A stretch of 36,851 nt of DNA from positions 1 through 36,851 of the IMG/VR virus record IMGVR_UViG_3300007760_000948; one strand, given 5' to 3'. The position numbers and the translations under genes were made by a program. The notes under the pieces were generated by a model. That model ran no database searches, was not told the DNA's origin, and worked only from the letters and a program-made list of their open reading frames with translations. This document shows positions 30,184 to 36,851 of this stretch, piece after piece (position 1 is the first letter of the stretch; each line of letters starts with the position of its first letter). This DNA comes from a virus.

Positions 30184-30885
30184 ATGATTGACGGAATGAT
30201 TGGCTTCGGCCAGAACGATGCGGTTATCACCCGCAAGAACTCACAGTTCAAGGGTGAAACTGGAAAGAAGTATCGTCTTAGCTTTGTCTGGTGGCAAGGC
30301 TACGATGATGACGCACCTGATTTTAGTGGCGACAGCCCGATCATGGTTGCGAAGAACCGTGTGTATATCAAGGGGGCTGGTTACATCATCCCCAAGGGCA
30401 ACGAGTTCAACGACCTCGCTGGTCAGCGTCCTCGCCCCGCCATTGCTACCGTGGTTTGTAAGTGGCCTGTGGATCGTCAGGGTAATCTTGACAAGGCTGC
30501 GTTGAAGAACGGCGACTACGAAGTGCTTACTTGGATCTTTTCCAAGGACAAGTACGCTGACCTCAAGGATCAGCACACCGAATTCCATTTCGGTGAGCAT
30601 GATGTGTTGGTCAACTGTAAGGACGCTAACTTCCAAAAGATGTCCTTTTCGGCCAAGAAGGGGAACCTTTTCCGCACTTTGCTTGAAGGCGACAAGTCTG
30701 CTGGTAAGGACATTGTGGAAAAGACGAAGGCTCTCGCTGATGGTATCTACGATGCTATTGGTCGTGAGTTGACTGTGGATCAGGTCAAGGAAAAGCTCGA
30801 CATGCCTACTTCATCCCCTGTGGTGGATAGTGCGGTGGTGGGTGACCTTGATGATGTCCTCGACGATGCGCTCGATGAGTTGTAG
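30184..30885 (+). CDS. Candidate ssDNA-binding protein, 233 aa
   Basis: ATG 30184 follows AGGAGAATAGAC, one of the better SDs here. The sequence has beta-rich stretches (KYRLSFVWWQGYDDDAPDF; NRVYIKGAGYIIP; PAIATVVCKWPVD), aromatic residues, and an acidic C-terminal tail (VVGDLDDVLDDALDEL) as in SSB and T7 gp2.5-type proteins. There is no recognisable OB-fold signature, so this is context inference: the gene is followed at once by resolvase and RecA genes. Codon use (AAG, GAC, CTC preferred) looks optimised, consistent with an abundant protein. Confidence 0.45.
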   Translation: MIDGMIGFGQNDAVITRKNSQFKGETGKKYRLSFVWWQGYDDDAPDFSGDSPIMVAKNRVYIKGAGYIIPKGNEFNDLAGQRPRPAIATVVCKWPVDRQGNLDKAALKNGDYEVLTWIFSKDKYADLKDQHTEFHFGEHDVLVNCKDANFQKMSFSAKKGNLFRTLLEGDKSAGKDIVEKTKALADGIYDAIGRELTVDQVKEKLDMPTSSPVVDSAVVGDLDDVLDDALDEL

Positions 30886-30887
30886 TC

Positions 30888-31529
30888 GTGAGGGTGTTGG
30901 GGCTTGATCCATCCCTCACAAACTTCGGGTGGGCCGTCCACGATGATTCCGTGGACGGCTCCGCCCGCTGTGAGGGGCGAGGGCGTTTCAAAACGTCTTC
31001 TAAGACCCTTTTCGTAGATCGATATGTCGATCTACGGGACCGTCTTGCCAGCCTCGTTATCGAAACAAATCCTGATGCCGTAGGCATCGAGTACCCCGTC
31101 TTTGGCGATCTTTGGTCCGAGGGGATGTATGGGTTGTTCCTGTACTCCTGTGAAGCCTTGAAGGAAACCAAACAAGATGTGGTGTTCTTCGCTCCTACTC
31201 AAATCAAATCTGTTTCAGCCCTTCTTTTAGATCGCCCGAAAGGGTGGAAGATGGGTAAGGCCGATATGGTTGAGGCAGCGAAAATCGACACGGGGGGCAA
31301 GGGTCGTTGGAACCACAACGAAGCCGATGCTTACCTGTGTGCTAAACACGCCGCTCGTTTCTGGCGTGTCTTTGGTGGGGATCTAACCCTGACCGATCTC
31401 ACCGAAAAAGAGTTACAACAGTTCAATCGAATTCACACTTTCCAGCGAGGGAAAAAGAAAGGTCGCACGGTCAAGTCAGGGATACTTCACCGTGAAGCCG
31501 AACGCTTTTTTCGCTGGTCCGAGAGGTAA
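30888..31529 (+). CDS. RuvC-like Holliday-junction resolvase, 213 aa
   Basis: RNase H-fold motifs are D7 in MRVLGLDPSLT, E68 in VGIEYP, and E145/D147 in NHNEADAYLCA, the same layout as RuvC (D, E, D/E, D). The C-terminus is basic (FQRGKKKGRTVKSG). It resolves four-way junctions made during recombination or replication and would act with the RecA gene next to it. The start is GTG 30888; the SD is weak. Length is slightly above bacterial RuvC (173 aa) because of the basic tail. Confidence 0.85.
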   Translation: MRVLGLDPSLTNFGWAVHDDSVDGSARCEGRGRFKTSSKTLFVDRYVDLRDRLASLVIETNPDAVGIEYPVFGDLWSEGMYGLFLYSCEALKETKQDVVFFAPTQIKSVSALLLDRPKGWKMGKADMVEAAKIDTGGKGRWNHNEADAYLCAKHAARFWRVFGGDLTLTDLTEKELQQFNRIHTFQRGKKKGRTVKSGILHREAERFFRWSER

Positions 31530-32725
31530 TGATGGCAAGGAAAAAGAAGGAAACCGCAAAGAAGACCGCAGGTGACTCAGCTTTGGCGAGGGCAAGGGCG
31601 GCGATCAATAAATCAATGAAGGGTCGAGACGATGAGGTTCAGCTTGATACAGCGAACTTGCGAGAGTCGGCACCCCACTTCCCAAGCGGTTCTGTTGTCA
31701 TCGACTACCTGATTGGTGGGAAGCCCAACAAGTTTGGTGTACCCCCCTGTCCCGGCATCCCCCGTGGACGGATCATGAATCTGTATGGAAACCCCGGTGC
31801 TGGTAAGACCACTCTTGCTTTGACCGCAGCGGCTTCTGTCTGTGAGCTTGGGGGAACGGTCGCTTATATCGATTGGGAGAATGAAGTAGAGCCACGCTAT
31901 GCGGAAATCCTTGGGGTTCCCATTACCGATCCTGAGAAGTTCGTGTTGATCCAACCCACTACCCTTGAAGATGGGATCAGGTATGCCGCCATCATGTGCC
32001 GTGAGGGTGTGGATCTGGTTGTCCTCGATTCTGTTGGGGCTGGTGTGCCTCAAGCATGGTTTGAGGCTGACGAGACTCCGGGTAAGGGTCGGATCGGTTT
32101 GGTTGCAAGCATTTGGAGCCAAGAGCTACCGAAGCTCAAGAGCATCGCATCGAAGACTAATACGGCAATCATCGGTATCAGTCAGCTTCGTACCAACCTC
32201 AATATTACGGGCTACGGCGGGCCTAAAGATGCGGCCCAAGGTGGTAAGGCATGGAAGTTCTATTCGGCCACCCGAATGATGCTGTCTCGTATCCAAGGGC
32301 TGAAAGAGAAGGTTCACGACCCCCTGTCAGGGAAGATCGATGAGGTTGTCGTAGGCCAAAAGGTGAAGGCTCGCTTGGACAAGTGCAAGGTATCTGATGC
32401 GATGAACAGGTCAGCGGTGTTCATCCTTCGATCTGGATACGGGATCGACGATGACGCAACCCTGATCGAGATCGCTTTGGCGAACAACCTGATTACTCGT
32501 GCGGGAGCTTGGTATTCGTGGATCGCCCCTGACGGGAACGAAATTCGGGGTCAAGGTATGGGCAAGTTTCGCACTTTGCTTGATGCCCGTGAAGGTTCTT
32601 TCAATGAACTGTGGGGCCAAATTAGCCCGATCTTGAGTAAGACAGTTGATGAGACTCAAATCGCTGCCGAGAGCGGTGAAGATGAGGATGAAGATGTGTT
32701 TGTGGAAACAGTTTTGGATGTGTAA
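31529..32725 (+). CDS. recA: RecA-family recombinase, 398 aa
   Basis: Walker A is GNPGAGKTT (about residues 87-95) instead of the bacterial GPESSGKTT, Walker B is LVVLDSVGA, and the DNA-binding and filament region includes ISQLRTNLNITGYGGPKDAA followed by GGKAWKFYSATRMMLSRIQG, homologous to the RecA GGNALKFYASVRLDIRR segment. An N-terminal Lys/Ala-rich tail (RKKKETAKKTAGD) precedes the core and the C-terminus is acidic (GEDEDEDVFVE). It forms filaments on ssDNA for strand exchange. It starts at ATG 31529 overlapping the resolvase stop (TAATG); the next ATG (31532) is equally possible. Confidence 0.9.
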   Translation: MMARKKKETAKKTAGDSALARARAAINKSMKGRDDEVQLDTANLRESAPHFPSGSVVIDYLIGGKPNKFGVPPCPGIPRGRIMNLYGNPGAGKTTLALTAAASVCELGGTVAYIDWENEVEPRYAEILGVPITDPEKFVLIQPTTLEDGIRYAAIMCREGVDLVVLDSVGAGVPQAWFEADETPGKGRIGLVASIWSQELPKLKSIASKTNTAIIGISQLRTNLNITGYGGPKDAAQGGKAWKFYSATRMMLSRIQGLKEKVHDPLSGKIDEVVVGQKVKARLDKCKVSDAMNRSAVFILRSGYGIDDDATLIEIALANNLITRAGAWYSWIAPDGNEIRGQGMGKFRTLLDAREGSFNELWGQISPILSKTVDETQIAAESGEDEDEDVFVETVLDV

Positions 32726-33847
32726 ATGAAGGTCAGAGTCAAAAACTTCCAGTCGATCAAGGATGCCGAGGTTGAGGTTGAGGGCTTTACGGTAATCACT
32801 GGCCCCAACAACAGCGGTAAGACCGCTTTGATCCGTGCCATCCGAGGTGCTTTCCAGAACACTTCAGGTACAGGCTTTGTCCGTCACGGAGAAAAGTCGT
32901 GTCGAGTGGAGGTTGAGCTTGGACCCGAAGAAGGCTTCGCTTGGGAAAAGAAAGCAACGGGTAAAGCCGCCTATGAGTTTGGATCAAAGGTAGTAAATCC
33001 GGGTAAGAGCACCGTTCCTCAAGAGGTTGCAGACTTGGGCGTTTGCTCTATTGACGCTGGTAGTGAAAAGATTTGGCCTCAAATTGCCAACCAGTTTACG
33101 GGCCAAGTGTTTTTGGTTGACCAAACTGGAAGTGCGTTGGCCGAAGCGGTGGCCGATGTAGAACGGGTTGGGAAACTCAATAGGGCCTTGAAAGGGGCTG
33201 AGTCAGACCTTCGTTCAGCGAACAGTGAGTTGAAAGTACGAAAGAAAGACTTGAAAGCCTTCGAGGAAGAGTTGCTCTTGTTCGAGGGTGTGGAGCAAGC
33301 CCAAGAAACTGTGGCCTCTGTGGAAGCCTGTCTTGAAAAGACCACAAAGATTGGTCGGGCCGTCACAGGCTTGAGTGTTATGCGAGATCGTTTGGTAGCG
33401 GCTACGGATACGGTGAAACAGCTTTCAGGGGTTCGGACGGACTTCGTTGCCTTGGAAGACACCGAGGATACGGCCCGTGACTTGAAAGCCCTACTTCTTG
33501 AGATCAAGGATCTCAAGATCCTTCAGGGCCGAGTTGATTCAGCCGGAAGAGAACATCAGGCCGTTGCCGATGCTTTCACCGCCGCCCAAGAACTCTCTTT
33601 TCCAGATACGGCCAAAGCGGAAAAAGCGGCCAAGACGATCAGCCTTTTCCAAGGCATTGCTGAAAGGTTGTCGGATGCTGATGAAACAATCGGGAACTTG
33701 CGAGAGCAGTTACAGGTAGCTCAATCGGATTTGGATTCGTTGAACTTCGAGATCAAAGAGACTCTTGGGGAGTTGGGGGAATGTCCTGTTTGCGGGACCG
33801 ACACCCATACGAATACCTGCTCTGTTGAAATGGGGGGTGTCCTATGA
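32726..33847 (+). CDS. SbcC/Rad50-like N-terminal half ATPase, 373 aa
   Basis: Walker A GPNNSGKTALI (about 26-36) and the preceding MKVRVKNFQSIKDAEVEVEG are typical of SMC/Rad50-type ATPases. A coiled-coil part (about 150-345) follows, ending in CPVCG (C353, C356) near the C-terminus, the sequence of a Rad50 zinc hook. The protein stops 17 residues after this motif, so the second coiled-coil arm and the C-terminal Walker B/signature half are absent. The SbcD-like gene follows by ATGA overlap. No second SbcC half is seen in the window. Confidence 0.85.
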   Translation: MKVRVKNFQSIKDAEVEVEGFTVITGPNNSGKTALIRAIRGAFQNTSGTGFVRHGEKSCRVEVELGPEEGFAWEKKATGKAAYEFGSKVVNPGKSTVPQEVADLGVCSIDAGSEKIWPQIANQFTGQVFLVDQTGSALAEAVADVERVGKLNRALKGAESDLRSANSELKVRKKDLKAFEEELLLFEGVEQAQETVASVEACLEKTTKIGRAVTGLSVMRDRLVAATDTVKQLSGVRTDFVALEDTEDTARDLKALLLEIKDLKILQGRVDSAGREHQAVADAFTAAQELSFPDTAKAEKAAKTISLFQGIAERLSDADETIGNLREQLQVAQSDLDSLNFEIKETLGELGECPVCGTDTHTNTCSVEMGGVL

Positions 33848-34818
33848 TCAAGTTGTTGTGGCGTACAGATGTGCATTTGTCTGAACGAACTCCCCGTTCA
33901 CGAAACGACAATTGGCGTGAAGCCATTGTGGGCAAACTTCGTCAGGTAGGAGAGCTTGCTACCGAGATTCAAGCCGATGCGGTTCTTGACGGTGGGGACT
34001 TCTTCGATATCAAAGCCCCTTCTCGTAACAGCCATAGTTTGATTCGAGAGGTTGCGGAACTACATCAAGAGTACCCTTGCCCCGTATATGCCAATGTGGG
34101 GAACCATGATTGTGTGTACGGGGACTACACCTACCTACCCCAACAGCCTTTGGGGGTGTTGTTCTCCACGGGGGTATTCCGCCGACTATACGATGAACAT
34201 GAGGCGGAATTTGGCTCTCCTGGGACGAAGATTCGACCAAGGGTTCGGGTGGTAGGCATTCCGTATCACGGCACCAAGTACGATATGGAACGGTTTACGA
34301 ACATCAAAAAGGGGGATGAGGACTATCTGGTGGTGATGGCTCATGTCCTTGCCAGCCCTAAGGGTGGCACAATGTTCGAGAATGAGGACATCATCAAGTA
34401 CGCCGATCTAAAGGGTCTCGACCCCGATGTGTGGTTGTTCGGTCATTGGCATAAAGACCAAGGGATCAAGGAGATCGCCAAGGGCAAGTATGTCGTGAAC
34501 ACAGGGAGCCTTTCTCGTGGGGCCTTGATTCAGGATGATATGGACCGAAAGCCTTGTGCGGTGGAGCTTCAGTTTGAGCAGTCGGGGATTACGATTGTTC
34601 GACATGACTTGAAGATCCCCGATTCCGTTGAGGTTTTTGATGTGCGAGGTCGTGAACGAGCCGAAATGCGGGAGTCGGTCATGGAGGACTTCGTCTCCAA
34701 CTTGAAGAACAGCTTAGTAAAAGGCGAGGGCGAGAACTCCCTCGAAGCTGTGGTGGCCGTGGCGGATATCTCTGACGAAGTGCGAGAAAGAGCACTCCAA
34801 TATTTAGAGCTTGCCTGA
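33844..34818 (+). CDS. SbcD/Mre11-like nuclease, 324 aa
   Basis: Metallophosphoesterase motifs are in order: D9-x-H11 (TDVHLSE), GGDFFD (D52), GNHD (N87, H88, D89), VMAHV and GHWHKD. These residues bind two Mn2+ ions in Mre11/SbcD, which cut DNA ends and hairpins together with Rad50/SbcC. The C-terminal part ends in a charged helix (EVRERALQYLELA) and may bind the SbcC-like partner. The gene overlaps the SbcC-like gene by 4 bases. Confidence 0.9.
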   Translation: MIKLLWRTDVHLSERTPRSRNDNWREAIVGKLRQVGELATEIQADAVLDGGDFFDIKAPSRNSHSLIREVAELHQEYPCPVYANVGNHDCVYGDYTYLPQQPLGVLFSTGVFRRLYDEHEAEFGSPGTKIRPRVRVVGIPYHGTKYDMERFTNIKKGDEDYLVVMAHVLASPKGGTMFENEDIIKYADLKGLDPDVWLFGHWHKDQGIKEIAKGKYVVNTGSLSRGALIQDDMDRKPCAVELQFEQSGITIVRHDLKIPDSVEVFDVRGRERAEMRESVMEDFVSNLKNSLVKGEGENSLEAVVAVADISDEVRERALQYLELA

Positions 34819-34830
34819 TTCGTGGGTAAA

Positions 34831-34855
34831 GTTTCTCCCATTAGACGGGAGAAAC
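34831..34855 (+). promoter_or_regulatory. Hairpin covering the SD of the nuclease gene
   Basis: GTTTCTCCC (34831-34839) and GGGAGAAAC (34847-34855) form a perfect 9-bp stem with a 7-base loop ATTAGAC. The 3' arm contains the SD (GGGAG) for GTG 34858. This is a translational control element or a weak terminator after the SbcD-like gene; no U tract is present. Confidence 0.65.
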
Positions 34856-34857
34856 GG

Positions 34858-35832
34858 GTGAAGAAACCACTCTATTGGTCAACACTTTCAATGTACGAGG
34901 AATGCCCACAGCGAACCTTATGGTCTCGTGGCTATCCCGGCATTGATTTAGGTGCTGGTGAAGGCAAGCGTAAGCCGGGTGCTGAGAAGAAATCAGAGCA
35001 CCATGCGCTTATGGGGATCGTGATCGCTGATGTAATGGAACACCTCTACAACAACGAAATGTGGCGGTATCCCGATACTTTGCGGGACGAACTGGTTCAG
35101 TTGGTTGAAAAGACTTTCAACAAACTTGTCGAAAAGAAGTACATCGAATGGCATAGGCCGTGGACTCCAAGCCGAGATGAGCTTCTACAGACCTGCTTGG
35201 ATGGGTCTTTGAACTATTTGGCAACCATGAAAGCCAACAAGATTCTCGGCCCCTACGCCAGAGCGGAGGTGGATTTGAGGACTTGGCTCGACAAATACAA
35301 CCCGATTGGGGGTCGAGCGGATTTGATTGTTCGGCGCAAGGACACTGGGATCACCATCTACGATGGCAAGAACTCGAAGTCGGTGGGTGTTTATACAGAT
35401 CCAGATCAACTTCGTTGGTACGCCCTATGTTTCAAGCTGGCCTATAATCAGATGCCAGATCGATTAGCTTTCATCTATTTCAGATACCCGATAGGCAGTC
35501 CTCCCGACAACCAACCCGACAACCAAGAGGATTGGTCGGGGATCGTGGAGGTTCCTTTTACGATGGACGACTTGAAGGGTTTGGCGCATCGTGCAAGGCA
35601 AGCCAGTAAGGGAATGTGGAAAGGGAAATGGGAGGCGAACCCCTCCCCTTCCAACTGTAAATTCTGTGAGTATGAAAAGGTGTGTTCTGAGCGTCAGGGC
35701 CAGCTACAGGCTCGACGGAAGACCCGTAGAAAGAAAGAGGAACCCTTTGAAGAGGGCTTGATTGGTTTCGAGGGTGCCCTTTCGCCCACACTCTCGGTAA
35801 AAAAGAGTGAGTCAGGAGGTTCAAATGAATAG
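34858..35832 (+). CDS. PD-(D/E)XK nuclease with Fe-S-type cysteines, 324 aa
   Basis: STLSMYEECPQR (C16) near the N-terminus, the nuclease core AEVDL, GGRADLIVRRKDTGITIY then DGKNSKS (GxxD...DxK pattern), and the C-terminal CKFCEYEKVC give four Cys as in Cas4/AddB/RecB-type nucleases with a 4Fe-4S cluster. It would cut or trim DNA ends in recombination together with SbcCD and RecD. I chose GTG 34858 because GGGAG is 6 bases upstream and the family usually begins just before the S-x-L-S-x-Y motif; a GTG at 34822 is in frame but lacks an SD. The C-terminal 40 residues are low-complexity. Confidence 0.82.
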   Translation: MKKPLYWSTLSMYEECPQRTLWSRGYPGIDLGAGEGKRKPGAEKKSEHHALMGIVIADVMEHLYNNEMWRYPDTLRDELVQLVEKTFNKLVEKKYIEWHRPWTPSRDELLQTCLDGSLNYLATMKANKILGPYARAEVDLRTWLDKYNPIGGRADLIVRRKDTGITIYDGKNSKSVGVYTDPDQLRWYALCFKLAYNQMPDRLAFIYFRYPIGSPPDNQPDNQEDWSGIVEVPFTMDDLKGLAHRARQASKGMWKGKWEANPSPSNCKFCEYEKVCSERQGQLQARRKTRRKKEEPFEEGLIGFEGALSPTLSVKKSESGGSNE

Positions 35833-36100
35833 TGATCATACGGCGGTTCTTCAGAACGCCACAAAACGACGGGCCGAGTTGGTGGCACAGGTTGAGCGGC
35901 TTAAGGGTCGTCTTCAGGAAGCCGAGGCTAACAAGCAGGCTGTAGAGGCGGAATGCCGAGCGAAGAAGATCGAGCCAGAGCAGATCGATGAGGCTATCGC
36001 TAAATTGGAACAGCGTTTCGATAAAGAAATGAACACCTTGCAGAAAGCGATGGATACCGCTGAATCTGCTCTCCAACCTTATGAAAACGGAGTGAACTGA
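35825..36100 (+). CDS. Small coiled-coil protein, 91 aa
   Basis: ATG 35825 follows AGGAGGTTCAA. The product is helical (RRAELVAQVERLKGRLQEAE; IDEAIAKLEQRFDKEMNTLQ) and probably forms a coiled coil. It starts inside the end of the nuclease gene and ends 1 base before the clamp start, so it may be an accessory to either. No family recognised. Confidence 0.7.
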   Translation: MNSDHTAVLQNATKRRAELVAQVERLKGRLQEAEANKQAVEAECRAKKIEPEQIDEAIAKLEQRFDKEMNTLQKAMDTAESALQPYENGVN

Positions 36101-36101
36101 T

Positions 36102-36851
36102 ATGACTACGATGAAAGTTTCTTTTACTGACCTGCAAGCGGCACTCGCTTGCGTTCGTTCTTGTGTGGCGAATTCGGCGGGGGATATTACCTCCCACTAT
36201 GTTTTTAGGCCGCACGAAAGCGATGGTGTTGCTGTGTATGGGTGGACAGGTAAGACCTTTGCCTTCTGCCCTATTTCAGGAACTACCTACGAAGGGGTGG
36301 AAGCCTTTACTATTGAGGCCAAGCGGCTCGATCTGTGGCTCAACACCCTTGCGGATACCGCTACGGTTGAGTTTGAGTTGGAGGAAGGGGTGGTAAAGGC
36401 CACGGCTCCCCGTGGACACAACCTTTTCCAATCTCTCGATCCAGCATCTTTCCCTTGGTGGGATGAGCTTTGGAACTCCGCTGAAGCGACGGGGAAGGTT
36501 CGGGCTGATCAGCTTCGGTCGGCTTTGAGCCACAGTAAACCATTCGTTTCCGATGACGAAACAAAGCAGCCGAAGCTGTGTGTGGTTGAGTGTATTGAAG
36601 GCACCCTTCGATGTACTGATTTGACGGCCATGAGTCAGTCCTCCGTGCCAGGAATTGAGAACTGCAAGGTTCGGCTCCATGGTAAGGACTTGGGCGCACT
36701 GAACAGCTTCTTGGCCCTTCAGAGCGATGGCGAAGTAACCATTTACGAAACCGACCGAGCACAGTTCTTTGGTGCTCTTGGTGGTAAAGGTGCCGTCTTC
36801 GGAGAAGCACGACCGCTGGCCGCTTTCCCCAAGGTTCAGGTGGAGGACAAC
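36102..36851 (+). CDS. Beta sliding clamp-like protein (3' partial)
   Basis: ATG 36102 begins 250 codons with no stop before the window edge. The N-terminus MTTMKVSFTDLQAALACVRS resembles the first helix and strand of DnaN domains, followed by a strand-rich pattern (AFTIEAKRLDLWLNTLADTA; TVEFELEEGVVKATAP) repeated in a second domain (GTLRCTDLTAMSQSSVPGIE, the equivalent of LRLVATDGHRLA in DnaN). DnaN is a ring that holds polymerase on DNA, loaded by delta/delta'-type loaders, both encoded at 21152-22752. The assignment is by pattern plus context; the protein is diverged. Confidence 0.7.
   Translation, partial: MTTMKVSFTDLQAALACVRSCVANSAGDITSHYVFRPHESDGVAVYGWTGKTFAFCPISGTTYEGVEAFTIEAKRLDLWLNTLADTATVEFELEEGVVKATAPRGHNLFQSLDPASFPWWDELWNSAEATGKVRADQLRSALSHSKPFVSDDETKQPKLCVVECIEGTLRCTDLTAMSQSSVPGIENCKVRLHGKDLGALNSFLALQSDGEVTIYETDRAQFFGALGGKGAVFGEARPLAAFPKVQVEDN

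Noticed and set aside
1-36851. CRISPR arrays, tRNA genes, integrase or transposase
   Set aside because: I looked for regularly spaced direct repeats, cloverleaf-type GTTCRANTC segments and recombinase motifs and found none convincing by eye; a tRNAscan or CRISPR search was not possible.

Overview
The window is a gene-dense piece of a large tailed-phage (Caudoviricetes-type) genome or prophage; host unknown. The evidence is short, tightly packed and often overlapping genes (ATGA, TAATG and TTGA junctions), many small unknown proteins, a virion-like acidic repeat protein, and a dense block of phage-type replication and recombination genes. Most starts have a purine-rich Shine-Dalgarno (SD) sequence, so the host is a bacterium. 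No tRNA, rRNA, integrase, transposase or CRISPR array was seen.

Layout. (1) 1-5944, plus: end of a putative virion protein with cysteine-bearing acidic repeats, a 1264-residue SNF2-type helicase and a small unknown gene. (2) 5929-7457, minus: a small gene and a 387-residue sigma-like/HTH protein. (3) 7754-9334, plus: an unknown protein and a Nudix hydrolase. (4) 15526-9504, minus: a long cluster with a zinc-ribbon protein, an MGxDIH-family protein, a DnaQ-like exonuclease, two virion-like small proteins, a protein carrying an intein-like Hint domain, and thioredoxin. (5) 15617-19242, plus: small genes and a GHKL ATPase with a C-terminal HExxH motif. (6) 19173-19760, minus: three small genes including a lipoprotein. 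(7) 19761-20485: a roughly 700-base stretch with no convincing gene but with many perfect RNA-type helices and tetraloops. (8) 20486-36851, plus: DNA polymerase III delta'- and delta-like clamp-loader subunits, class II ribonucleotide reductase, a methyltransferase, a RecD2-like helicase, a candidate ssDNA-binding protein, a RuvC-like resolvase, RecA, an SbcC-like half protein, SbcD, a Fe-S PD-(D/E)XK nuclease and the start of a beta sliding clamp that runs off the window.

How the genes fit together. Region 8 looks like a self-supplied replisome accessory and repair set modelled on bacterial rather than T4-type proteins: beta clamp plus delta/delta' loader, RecA/RuvC/SbcCD/RecD recombination, and dNTP supply by a cobalamin-dependent reductase that thioredoxin (region 4) could reduce.

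Two things stand out as possibly undescribed. First, about ten intergenic sites share a bipartite motif, a G-rich box (GGGGGCTAATT or GGGGTGYCCSTTT) followed 10-11 bases later by TCGGTA. It sits upstream of genes in the correct orientation, including the sigma-like gene. At three genes it lies only 8-9 bases before the start codon, implying leaderless mRNAs. Second, 19781-20440 looks like a large structured non-coding RNA, with two mutually exclusive 9-bp long-range helices.
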